Assembly (NCBI GenBank): GCA_964355975.1
Contig: CAYHFW010000002.1
Coordinates: forward strand, 139,227-203,226
From: F1-60-MAGs104 sp964355975
GTDB taxonomy: Bacteria; Planctomycetota; Phycisphaerae; Phycisphaerales; SM1A02
Direction of reading: 5' to 3'
Length of the DNA stretch: 64,000 bases
A program made the translations under genes and the position numbers. How positions within the stretch are numbered: position 1 is the stretch's first letter; every line of letters starts with the position of its first letter. The notes under the pieces were generated by a model that saw only the letters and a program-made list of their open reading frames with translations, was not told the DNA's origin and searched no databases. Shown here piece by piece: positions 51,943-59,768 of this stretch.

Positions 51943-52635
51943 GTGACGATTCGTTTCACACGCCAACAAGCGATCGACTATGACCGCGCCTGTTCGCAGA
52001 CTCTGGGAGTTCCATCGATCGTCTTGATGACACACGCCGCCGTCGAGTGCGCAACGATCATTCGCTGCGGCCGCGCGCGGGGCGAGCCACCAATCATCGC
52101 CCTCTGCGGAAGTGGCAACAATGGCGGCGACGGATATGCGATCGTTCGCACACTGCACAGTTGGGGAATCGCGGCAATCGCCGTCGAAGTCGCACAGACA
52201 CGCGGCGGCTCGGACGCTCGCATCATGCGCGATGCTGCGGCGGCTCTTGGGCTCGTGCATCCCTGGGAATCGATTGATTCGCTTCTCGCTGGCGCTCAAC
52301 CGATGACTTTCGTCGACGCGCTCTTTGGCACTGGGCTGACGCGCCCCCCTGCTGGCAGAGAACTCGATGCCATCCGCTGGATGAACGCGCATGCGGCCAG
52401 TGGCAATCGCATTTTCGCGATCGACCTGCCGAGCGGCATGAACTGCGACACCGGCGGTCCGTGCGAGGGCAGCGAAGGCGGCGGCAACGGAATCGTGCGC
52501 GCGACCCAAACCCTGACGATGGTCTGCGACAAGAGTGGATTTGCATTTCCTGGCGCGCGTGAGTTTCTCGGAACTCTCTCGATCATCCCAATCGGTGGGC
52601 CACCCATCACACAAGAGCGCCAAACCGTGGAATAA
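51943..52635 (+). CDS. nnrE: NAD(P)H-hydrate epimerase (YjeF_N domain)
   Basis: The 230-aa enzyme interconverts the R and S forms of damaged, hydrated NAD(P)H so that the dehydratase can repair it. The nucleotide-binding loop is CGSGNNGGDGYAIVR (55-69), and FVDALFGTGLTRPP and FAIDLPSGMNCDTGGPC carry the active-site Asp residues. The partner dehydratase NnrD, often fused to it, is not present here. The long open frame upstream (from 51688) overlaps the GT2 gene antisense and is rejected. The start is GTG at 51943, exactly 6 nt after TACGCT. Its stop overlaps a -10-like AATAAT that precedes the exporter permease gene. Confidence 0.88.
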   Translation: MTIRFTRQQAIDYDRACSQTLGVPSIVLMTHAAVECATIIRCGRARGEPPIIALCGSGNNGGDGYAIVRTLHSWGIAAIAVEVAQTRGGSDARIMRDAAAALGLVHPWESIDSLLAGAQPMTFVDALFGTGLTRPPAGRELDAIRWMNAHAASGNRIFAIDLPSGMNCDTGGPCEGSEGGGNGIVRATQTLTMVCDKSGFAFPGAREFLGTLSIIPIGGPPITQERQTVE

Positions 52636-52636
52636 T
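52631..52636 (+). promoter_or_regulatory. Possible -10 box of the LolC/E-like gene
   Basis: AATAAT ends 8 nt before the GTG at 52645 and overlaps the nnrE stop codon. It departs from TANNNT at the first base, so confidence is low. Confidence 0.35.
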
Positions 52637-52644
52637 GCGGCTCT

Positions 52645-54285
52645 GTGTACGCGGCGCTCCTTTCAAATCGATATCTGACTTCGCGGCTGATTCCGTTCAT
52701 CGCGATCGCTGCGGTGGCGCTTTGCGTGGCACTCGTCGTCACGGTCGTCTCGGTGATGACTGGTTTTCTCAACATGCTCAAAGACTCAGGACGGCAAATC
52801 GTTGGAGACGTGATTGTCTCAAGCGGTATCGGCGGCATGCCCTACGCCGATGAGTTCGTGAGCGACTTGCGCGGCCTCTCAACGGTTCAAGGCGCGTCGG
52901 CTCTCATCGACACGATCGGACTCTTGCGCATGCCCTATCCGCGCGGCGATCAGAAAGAGATCACACACGTGCAAGTCTGGGCGGTCGACCCTGTGAGCCT
53001 TGCAACAGTCACCGATTACGCAAACGATCTCTACTGGAGACCGCCCATCGACGATGCGGCAGCACAGGCGATGGCAGCAGACGATCCCCGTCGCCATCTC
53101 GATGCGAGCATTCTTTCCGATGGCAAGTCACTCATCAAGTCGCGCACTGGAACACCAGGAATTGCCCTTGGGATGCATGTCTCGGTGGGAAATGCACGAC
53201 AACGCGATGGGTCATATCTGCCACGATTTGGATGGTTCATGCCCGACTGCGATGTGACTCTCACGGTCGTACCAGTCTCTGGACAAGGCAAGATCGCCGA
53301 GCCACGCGAGCAGATTTTTTCAGTCGTCAACGAGGTTCAAACGGGCGTCTACGAAGTCGACAAGAACCGCGTCTACATCCCCTTGAAAGAGGGACAACGA
53401 CTGCTTCGACTCGACGAAGCGCCGCTCTTTGACCTCAACGCCGAGCCCGATGCGCAAGGGCGCTATCCGATCATTGGAATGACACCTGCACGCGTGACCA
53501 AACTGCTCGTGCGTGCCAAGAGTGGCGTCACGGCCAATGCACTGCGCGATCAAGTTGAAAGTGCGTATCTCGACTTTTCAAAACGAATCGCGGCCGACTC
53601 ATCGCGCATCGCGAGGATGCCTGAGTTCATCAATGTGTTGACATGGGAGCAGCAGTTGCGCGACCTCATCACGCCGGTTGAAAAGGAACGCGAGATGATG
53701 CGTGTGCTTTTCTCGCTCATCTACCTCGTCTGCGCAGGGCTCATCCTCTCGATCTTCTGGGCGATTGTGATCGAAAAGACCCGCGATATTGGCATTCTGC
53801 GCAGCGTCGGAGCGTCGCGCGCTGGAGTGCTCTGGATTTTTCTGCGCTACGGATTCATCATCGGCACGGTCGGCAGCGCGCTCGGAGTGCTCATCGCGTG
53901 GGCGGTCATTCGCAACATCAACGCGATCCACGAGGCAATCGGCAGCGATGCGCCGCGCGGAATCTGGATCGGCACGTTTGTGCTCGCGGGGCTCTGTGCG
54001 CTCGCACTCATCCGTGCGATCTGGCGAGGCAAACTGCTCGCAATTCTGCTGTGGATTCTTGGCACGAGCGTGCTCACACTCGTTGCGACTGCGCTTGCGC
54101 TGCATCACGGCACACTGATTTGGGATCCAAGCGTCTATTACTTCACGATCGTTCCAGATCAAGTCGATTGGACAACCGCGTGGAGCACCGCACTCGGTGG
54201 CGTGCTTTTCAGCGTGATCGGAGCGGCAATTCCAGCGGCGAAAGCTGCAGATATCGATCCTGTCGAGGCACTGCGCTATGGCTGA
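52645..54285 (+). CDS. FtsX-like ABC exporter permease (LolC/LolE type)
   Basis: The 546-aa inner-membrane protein has helix 1 at about 15-40 (LIPFIAIAAVALCVALVVTVV), a large periplasmic domain (about 45-340) and an FtsX domain with helices near 355, 400, 450 and 520. The end AAKAADIDPVEALRYG is the usual close of this family. LolC/E extracts lipoproteins from the inner membrane for transport to the outer membrane; MacB-like relatives export other cargo. Two extra helices (about 430-480) lie between the last two core helices, which is uncommon. The start is GTG at 52645. The partner ATPase gene overlaps its end by 8 bp. Confidence 0.82.
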   Translation: MYAALLSNRYLTSRLIPFIAIAAVALCVALVVTVVSVMTGFLNMLKDSGRQIVGDVIVSSGIGGMPYADEFVSDLRGLSTVQGASALIDTIGLLRMPYPRGDQKEITHVQVWAVDPVSLATVTDYANDLYWRPPIDDAAAQAMAADDPRRHLDASILSDGKSLIKSRTGTPGIALGMHVSVGNARQRDGSYLPRFGWFMPDCDVTLTVVPVSGQGKIAEPREQIFSVVNEVQTGVYEVDKNRVYIPLKEGQRLLRLDEAPLFDLNAEPDAQGRYPIIGMTPARVTKLLVRAKSGVTANALRDQVESAYLDFSKRIAADSSRIARMPEFINVLTWEQQLRDLITPVEKEREMMRVLFSLIYLVCAGLILSIFWAIVIEKTRDIGILRSVGASRAGVLWIFLRYGFIIGTVGSALGVLIAWAVIRNINAIHEAIGSDAPRGIWIGTFVLAGLCALALIRAIWRGKLLAILLWILGTSVLTLVATALALHHGTLIWDPSVYYFTIVPDQVDWTTAWSTALGGVLFSVIGAAIPAAKAADIDPVEALRYG

Positions 54286-55012
54286 GTGCACCACACCACT
54301 TCTGCAGGCGTTCGGCGTTCGAAAGACCTATTCATTTGGCTCGTTCCCAGTCGAAGTGCTGCGCGGCGCCGATCTCTCTGTTGCAGAGGGTGAATGGGTC
54401 GCCGTGCTCGGATCATCTGGGTCTGGAAAGAGCACGCTCTTGCACCTGATGGGCGGACTCGACCGACCCGATCGCAATGGCGGCACGATTCACTTTCAAG
54501 GTGCTGAAGTTGCAACGACTCACGGCGCGCGGCTCGATCTCTATCGCAACCGTGACATCGGATTTGTCTTTCAGTTCTATCACTTGCTTCCCGAGCTCAA
54601 TGTGCTCGAGAACGCAATGCTGCCTGCAATGGTCGGCAATCTGTTTCCACGCCTCTCAGGTCGCGCGCGCGAGGCCCGCGCCTCTGCGACGACCTTGCTC
54701 GAGTCGTTTGGACTCGGCCACAGGTTGAACCACCGCCCCGCGCAACTTTCGGGCGGAGAGCGTCAGCGCGTTGCAATCGCACGCGCGCTCGCAAATGCAC
54801 CACGCGTGCTTCTCGCAGATGAACCCACCGGAAATCTCGACGTCAAGACAGGCGAGGGCATCCTCGACTTGCTGTCAGAACGACATGCGCGCGGGCTCAC
54901 GGTGGTCATGGTGACCCACGATCCAGTCGTTGCGGCGCGTGCCGACCGCATCGTGCGCCTGACTGATGGTCGGGTCGAGGATGCGCACACGAGCGCATCC
55001 AAGTGCCTGTGA
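54278..55012 (+). CDS. ABC transporter ATPase, LolD/MacB type
   Basis: The 244-aa ATPase drives the FtsX-like permease encoded just before. It has Walker A GSSGSGKST, the Q-loop FVFQFYHLLPELNVLENAMLPAM typical of LolD, signature LSGGERQRVAIARAL, Walker B VLLADEPTGNLD and the H-loop VTHDP. The helix after the Q-loop carries a short insertion (NLFPRLSGRAREARA). Length is normal. The ATG at 54278 lies 8 bp inside the permease gene, which ties translation of the two. The substrate remains open, with lipoproteins the first guess. The C-terminus ends about 230 bp before clpC. Confidence 0.9.
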   Translation: MAECTTPLLQAFGVRKTYSFGSFPVEVLRGADLSVAEGEWVAVLGSSGSGKSTLLHLMGGLDRPDRNGGTIHFQGAEVATTHGARLDLYRNRDIGFVFQFYHLLPELNVLENAMLPAMVGNLFPRLSGRAREARASATTLLESFGLGHRLNHRPAQLSGGERQRVAIARALANAPRVLLADEPTGNLDVKTGEGILDLLSERHARGLTVVMVTHDPVVAARADRIVRLTDGRVEDAHTSASKCL

Positions 55013-55184
55013 CACAAGCCTTAGCGAATTGCCTCTTTTTGACTCGAAAGTGCGTTGAAAGCAACGGCGTTCACTCTTTGCGAATCGCGGCATGATCGCA
55101 TGTGGCAATAATTGATGAGTTTGTTTGAGTCTGAGAGAAATGAATCCGATTCTGTGCTCAGTGGCATGCCGAATGCTCAGGGTG

Positions 55185-55240
55185 TTGGCGGTTTCCCCCC
55201 GTCGTTCGTAGGATTCGGCATTCGACCCAAATCTAGGAGG
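55185..55240 (+). promoter_or_regulatory. Promoter and strong Shine-Dalgarno of clpC
   Basis: TTGGCG (55185-55190), an 18-bp spacer and TAGGAT (55209-55214) form a fair promoter. TAGGAGG ends at 55240, 5 nt before the ATG, the best ribosome-binding site in the window. The upstream 170 bp hold no CIRCE-like inverted repeat or CtsR-like site that I can see. Confidence 0.6.
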
Positions 55241-55245
55241 TTTTC

Positions 55246-57798
55246 ATGTTTGAACGTTTGACCGATCGTGCCCGAAAAGTGATGGCTCTCGCGAACCAAG
55301 AGGCGCAGCGCTTCAATCACGAATACATCGGCACTGAACACATCTTGCTCGGTCTCGTCAAAGAGGCATCTGGCGTTGGAGCCAATGTTCTCAAGAACCT
55401 CGGCATCGACCTGCGGAAGGTGCGCCTCGAGGTTGAAAAACTCGTCAAGAGCGGGCCAGAAATGGTCACGATGGGAAAGTTGCCACAAACTCCACGCGCA
55501 AAGAAAGTGCTTGAGTATGCAATCGAAGAGGCGCGCAATCTGAATCACAACTACGTCGGCACCGAGCATCTCTTGCTTGGACTCTTGCGCGAGCAGGATG
55601 GCGTTGCCGCCCAGGTACTCGTCAACCTCGGATTGAAACTCGAAGAAGTGCGCGAAGAAGTGCTCAACCTCTTGGGCGCTGGCGTCGACCAAGAAGAGGC
55701 GCAGCCACAGAATCCAACCGAGAATCCGGCAGAAACTGGTGGCGGTGACCGCGGTGAAGGTTCGACTCGGCGCGCCACCAAGAGCAAGACCCCTGCTCTC
55801 GATTCATTCGGCCGCGATCTCACTGAACTTGCGCGCGCGAATGAACTCGACCCAGTCATTGGACGGCACAACGAAATCGAACGACTCATTCAGGTGCTCT
55901 GCCGCCGCACGAAGAACAATCCGGTGTTGCTCGGTGAGGCAGGCGTTGGAAAGACTGCGATTGCTGAAGGGCTCGCCCAGGCAATCGTGAATCAAGAAGT
56001 GCCTGACATCTTGTACGACAAGAGACTCGTGGTGCTCGATCTTGCGGCGATGGTCGCTGGAACGAAATACCGCGGTCAATTCGAAGAGCGCATCAAGGCG
56101 GTGATGAACGAAGTTCGTCGCGCCAAGAACATCATCCTCTTCATCGACGAATTGCACACACTCGTCGGTGCAGGTGGCGCAGAAGGTGCGATTGACGCAT
56201 CGAATGTGCTCAAGCCTGCGCTCTCACGAGGCGAGATTCAGTGCATCGGAGCAACCACCTTCGATGAGTACCGCAAGTACATCGAAAAGGATGCGGCGCT
56301 CGAACGACGATTCCAGTCGATCACTGTCGAACCACCAACTGCCGCGCAGACCGTTGAGATTCTCAAGGGACTGCGCGAGAAGTATGCGAGCCACCACCGC
56401 GTGAAGTACACCGACGACGCGCTGCGCAGTGCAGTTGAGTTGTCGGGTCGCTACATCACAGGCCGCGTGCAGCCCGACAAGTCGATTGACGTGCTCGATG
56501 AAGCAGGCGCGCGTCTGCGCCTCAAGAGCATGACCAAGCCACCTGATCTGACCGAACTCGAAGAGCGCGTCGAGCGACTTGCGATCGACAAGGATGAGGC
56601 GGTCAAGGGTGCCGACTATGAGCGTGCAGCTGAACTGCGCGATCAAGCCGAGAAGTTGCGCAAGGAGAAAGAGAAACTCCAGCAATCTTGGCGCGACCGG
56701 ATCAACGAGACCGAAGCGGTCGTCGATGAAGAGGTCATTCGCGAAGTCGTCGCAAAGATGACGGGCGTTCCGTTGACTCGTCTGGCGAAGGGTGAGTCTG
56801 AACGACTCATGCAGCTCGAGAATGAATTGCACCGCAAGGTTGTGAGTCAAGATGACGCAGTCAAGGCCGTGTCTCGCGCAATCCGCAAGGCACGCGCTGG
56901 GCTCAAAGATCCAAAGCGACCGATGGGCTCATTCCTCTTCGTCGGACCATCCGGCGTTGGAAAGACTCTGCTTGCCAAGACCATCGCCGAATTCATGTTT
57001 GGCGATCCTGATGCAATGATCTACCTCGACATGAGCGAGTACATGGAGAAGCACGCGGTCTCACGACTCGTCGGCGCCCCTCCTGGATACGTCGGCTATG
57101 AAGAGGGTGGACAGCTCACCGAGAAGATTCGCCGACGCCCCTACTCAGTCGTTCTTTTGGACGAAGTCGAGAAGGCGCATCCCGATGTCTTCAACATGTT
57201 GCTGCAAGTGATGGAAGAAGGCCGACTCACCGATTCGTTTGGACGGCAAGTCGACTTCAAGAACACCATCGTGATCATGACGAGCAACATCGGTGCAGAC
57301 CTCATCAAGGGTGGTTCGAGCTTCGGCTTCACAAAGCGCGCCGAAGTGCAGGATTACGAGCGGATCAAGAAGTTGCTCTTGGGCGAAGCTGAGAAGTTCT
57401 TCCGTCCAGAGTTCATCAACCGTCTCGACGAGATCATCGTCTTCCGTCCACTGGTGAAAGACGACCTTGTGCAGATCATCGACATCGAACTCGCGAAGGT
57501 GCGCGAACGGTTGGGTGAGCGTCAGATGACTCTGCTGCTCGATCAACCCGCGAAGGACTTCCTCATCGACAAGGGATACAACCCTGACTTTGGCGCACGT
57601 CCTCTGCGACGAGCGATCAGCTCGTACATCGAAGATCCACTCGCAGAAAACCTTCTGACTGGCGAGTTTAAAGCTGGCGACACGATTCGCGGCACACGAC
57701 CTGAGGGCAAGGAGTATCTCGCTTTCGTTGTTGAGTCGTCGGCTCCTGAGATTGCGGCGCCCGCGCCGCAACCCGAGGCTCCACCAGCGACCGCCTAA
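55246..57798 (+). CDS. clpC: ATP-dependent Clp protease ATP-binding subunit ClpC
   Basis: The 850-aa AAA+ unfoldase feeds proteins to ClpP and can also disaggregate. Two N-terminal repeats (about 1-145, each with EYIGTEHILLGL or NYVGTEHLLLGL) are followed by AAA-1 (Walker A GEAGVGKTAI), a middle domain with a UVR motif (YERAAELRDQAEKL, about 448-462), AAA-2 (Walker A GPSGVGKTLL, sensor NRLDEI) and the C-terminal D2-small domain. The UVR motif and length mark it as ClpC rather than ClpA or ClpB. An Ala/Pro tail follows. The ATG has TAGGAGG at 5 nt. McsA/McsB and CtsR are not adjacent, so regulation is not the Firmicutes operon type. Confidence 0.95.
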   Translation: MFERLTDRARKVMALANQEAQRFNHEYIGTEHILLGLVKEASGVGANVLKNLGIDLRKVRLEVEKLVKSGPEMVTMGKLPQTPRAKKVLEYAIEEARNLNHNYVGTEHLLLGLLREQDGVAAQVLVNLGLKLEEVREEVLNLLGAGVDQEEAQPQNPTENPAETGGGDRGEGSTRRATKSKTPALDSFGRDLTELARANELDPVIGRHNEIERLIQVLCRRTKNNPVLLGEAGVGKTAIAEGLAQAIVNQEVPDILYDKRLVVLDLAAMVAGTKYRGQFEERIKAVMNEVRRAKNIILFIDELHTLVGAGGAEGAIDASNVLKPALSRGEIQCIGATTFDEYRKYIEKDAALERRFQSITVEPPTAAQTVEILKGLREKYASHHRVKYTDDALRSAVELSGRYITGRVQPDKSIDVLDEAGARLRLKSMTKPPDLTELEERVERLAIDKDEAVKGADYERAAELRDQAEKLRKEKEKLQQSWRDRINETEAVVDEEVIREVVAKMTGVPLTRLAKGESERLMQLENELHRKVVSQDDAVKAVSRAIRKARAGLKDPKRPMGSFLFVGPSGVGKTLLAKTIAEFMFGDPDAMIYLDMSEYMEKHAVSRLVGAPPGYVGYEEGGQLTEKIRRRPYSVVLLDEVEKAHPDVFNMLLQVMEEGRLTDSFGRQVDFKNTIVIMTSNIGADLIKGGSSFGFTKRAEVQDYERIKKLLLGEAEKFFRPEFINRLDEIIVFRPLVKDDLVQIIDIELAKVRERLGERQMTLLLDQPAKDFLIDKGYNPDFGARPLRRAISSYIEDPLAENLLTGEFKAGDTIRGTRPEGKEYLAFVVESSAPEIAAPAPQPEAPPATA

Positions 57799-57823
57799 GC
57801 AAGTTCTTTCGATCGAACACAAA

Positions 57824-57851
57824 GCCTCCAGCAAACGCTGGAGGCTTTTTT
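57824..57851 (+). terminator. Intrinsic terminator of clpC
   Basis: GCCTCCAGC (57824-57832), loop AAAC, GCTGGAGGC (57837-57845), then six T. The stem is a perfect 9 bp, 25 bp after the clpC stop. Confidence 0.93.
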
Positions 57852-57869
57852 GTCGGCGTGCTGCAGTGT

Positions 57870-57875
57870 TAGCCT
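57870..57875 (+). promoter_or_regulatory. Leaderless-type -10 box of the zinc-ribbon membrane protein gene
   Basis: TAGCCT, preceded by TGT, ends exactly 6 nt before the ATG at 57882. The clpC terminator lies directly upstream. Confidence 0.6.
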
Positions 57876-57881
57876 TTGCAC

Positions 57882-59120
57882 ATGGCACTACGCGCGCACG
57901 TCTTGCGGACAATGCTCGGATTTCTCACTGTCGCCGGACTACTCGGCGTTGCATCGGTCTTCTCTCCCACCGACTTTGGCGGCCGAATGGTTGGATCGAG
58001 TTGTGTCGTCGCCCTCGCTTGCGCGCTCTTTCTTCCGGTGCTTCCACGTCGCGAGGGGTACGCGCTGCTCCTCAGCGGCAAAGTGTGGATGGTCGTCGTC
58101 GTACTCATCGCTCTGGGCGGACTTGCACTCATCTGGAACGACACGATTGGTCGACCGATGCGCGAAGAGACAATCGCCATGTCGCAAGTGCTGCTCGCGC
58201 TGGGGATGTTCGCGGCGATCACTCCACTCAAAGTGCTCGAACATTCGGTCGGGAAGTTTCGCCCAGTCTGCAAGGCATCTCTGCTGATAACAGGCGGAGT
58301 CACTGGACTGTGCATCGGCGCCCTGCTCATTTCAAATGTCGCTGGGGGACTCAGAGGCAACCAGATTGGCGAGCTCTTTTCGGAGTGGGTCATTTTCGTT
58401 CTGGGCGCAATCGCGGGAGTTGCATGCGCAGCAGGATGGGTTGCGCGCCGACCCGGAACGCGCGGATTTGTGCCGATCGTTGGGATTGCCGCCATCCTCG
58501 TGTGCATCGCATCGTGGCAAGATGTGGTCTTTGATTCGTGGGCGGGCGGAACACCACCGCTCGGATTGAAGTATGCGCTGCTCTTGACGGGCCTTTCGGT
58601 CGCGATCGCGATCCACTCGATTGCGGTGCCGATGCCGCTCGGAAGAATCGAGCGGCGGCTGATTCCCTACATCGCCATCGGTGCGGCGCTCATGGGTGTT
58701 CTCGCATTCTTGCTGGCGCGTGACGTCGATGACTGGAATGTGAACTTCTACTACGGGAGAATCCTCGCGGCCGTTGGAATCGTCGAAGGATGCCTCGTGC
58801 TCACGCTGATCGTGCTCTGGCAGCTCGGTCGACGTGCAGTGCGCCCATGGACCGTTTCTGGAGCAGAAGTCACATGCCCGCGCTGCGGAAAGCGATCGAA
58901 CTTTGCGATTGGCGAGTCACCTTGCTCGACGTGTGGATTTCGTGTGCTCATCGCATTTCGCGATGTTTGCTGCGCAAAGTGCAAACACGATGTTCGCACA
59001 CTTGAGCCAGGACATCCCTGCCCCGAATGCGGACATGAAGTCGAGAGGTCAAGCGAGCGCTACTTCACCGCTGGGGCAACTGGCGCGACCGGCGCAACCG
59101 GCGCCGCCGCATCGGACTGA
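57882..59120 (+). CDS. Polytopic membrane protein with C-terminal double zinc ribbon
   Basis: The 412-aa protein has nine or ten membrane helices in residues 8-325 (for example VVVVLIALGGLALIW and LLLTGLSVAIAIHSIAV). A soluble C-terminus follows with two CxxC pairs twice over: CPRCGKRSNF...CSTCGF and CCAKCKHD...CPECGH, the pattern of two zinc ribbons in tandem. The tail is a run of GAT repeats. I do not recognise the membrane part; sensing or scaffolding are guesses. The ATG at 57882 (TAGCCT 6 nt upstream) is chosen over a TTG two codons before. Its last 61 bp overlap the 3' end of the convergent secreted-protein gene. Confidence 0.7.
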   Translation: MALRAHVLRTMLGFLTVAGLLGVASVFSPTDFGGRMVGSSCVVALACALFLPVLPRREGYALLLSGKVWMVVVVLIALGGLALIWNDTIGRPMREETIAMSQVLLALGMFAAITPLKVLEHSVGKFRPVCKASLLITGGVTGLCIGALLISNVAGGLRGNQIGELFSEWVIFVLGAIAGVACAAGWVARRPGTRGFVPIVGIAAILVCIASWQDVVFDSWAGGTPPLGLKYALLLTGLSVAIAIHSIAVPMPLGRIERRLIPYIAIGAALMGVLAFLLARDVDDWNVNFYYGRILAAVGIVEGCLVLTLIVLWQLGRRAVRPWTVSGAEVTCPRCGKRSNFAIGESPCSTCGFRVLIAFRDVCCAKCKHDVRTLEPGHPCPECGHEVERSSERYFTAGATGATGATGAAASD

Positions 59121-59764
59121 ACCTCGTCTGGGGCGAAGCGCGCAATCAATTCACGCGCCGAACTGATCAGAGCGTCGCGATCGGCGAGGTGAATGGTGGG
59201 CGAAGCCGTTGCAACGACCGTCGGCGCAACACTCGCGCCCTCAGCAAGTGCCCGTTCTTGTTCGAGCGCCGCTGCATCGACCGATTCGGGTAATCGCGGT
59301 GTTCCAAACCACACTCGCACACCTTTGAGTTCGTTGGCGAGAACCCCCTGCTCGTTCACGGGCGATGGAATGAAACAAACCCGATGACCAGAGGCGAAGC
59401 CATGATTGAACCACTCGACCGACTCCGTCCACACTTTGCCACCCGCGCCACTCGTGCCGCCCGCGAGAAGCAGTGGTTCGGCAAGCGACCGCGGCGCGAG
59501 CACTGCCTTGTCTGCCTCGATCACCATCAGCCATCCTGCGATGACCTGTGGATGCTCGCTGCGAAAGTCCGTGGCATATGAACTGCCAAGAACGACGCCT
59601 TGAATCGAAATGATTTTCACGCCGACCGTTGCCGAAGGAGTCGCGGGCAGCGCAGGTACGACTGGCATCGCCGATTGCGCGGATGCCCCCGCAGTTGTGA
59701 GCGTGCACATCGCCACGAAGGCGCCTGCCGCAACAAGTTTCAAAGCGTCGAGAGATCGTGCCAT
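59060..59764 (-). CDS. Small secreted protein of unknown function
   Basis: The 234-aa protein has a signal peptide (about 1-30, LVAAGAFVAMCTLTTAGASA, cleavage after ASA) and a mature beta-rich domain: ATVGVKIISIQGVVLGSSYATD, VIAGWLMVIEADKAVLAP and SGHRVCFIPSPVNEQGV. I do not recognise the family. The C-terminus is an Ala/Pro/Val-rich repeat (VAPVAPVAP) encoded antisense to the GAT repeat of the neighbouring gene. AAGGA lies 8 nt before the ATG at 59764, which sits 4 bp after the stop of the upstream hydrolase gene, so the two are co-transcribed. Confidence 0.65.
   Translation of the reverse strand: MARSLDALKLVAAGAFVAMCTLTTAGASAQSAMPVVPALPATPSATVGVKIISIQGVVLGSSYATDFRSEHPQVIAGWLMVIEADKAVLAPRSLAEPLLLAGGTSGAGGKVWTESVEWFNHGFASGHRVCFIPSPVNEQGVLANELKGVRVWFGTPRLPESVDAAALEQERALAEGASVAPTVVATASPTIHLADRDALISSARELIARFAPDEVQSDAAAPVAPVAPVAPAVK
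59073..59108. repeat. Four 9-bp units coding repeats on both strands
   Basis: The units GGGGCAACT, GGCGCGACC, GGCGCAACC and GGCGCCGCC encode GAT-GAT-GAT-GAA on plus and the PVA repeat of the secreted protein on minus. Confidence 0.85.
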
Positions 59765-59768
59765 CGGG

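Noticed and set aside
55013..55245. CIRCE or CtsR operator upstream of clpC
   Set aside because: No inverted TTAGCACTC or tandem CtsR heptads; only an ordinary promoter and ribosome-binding site are visible.
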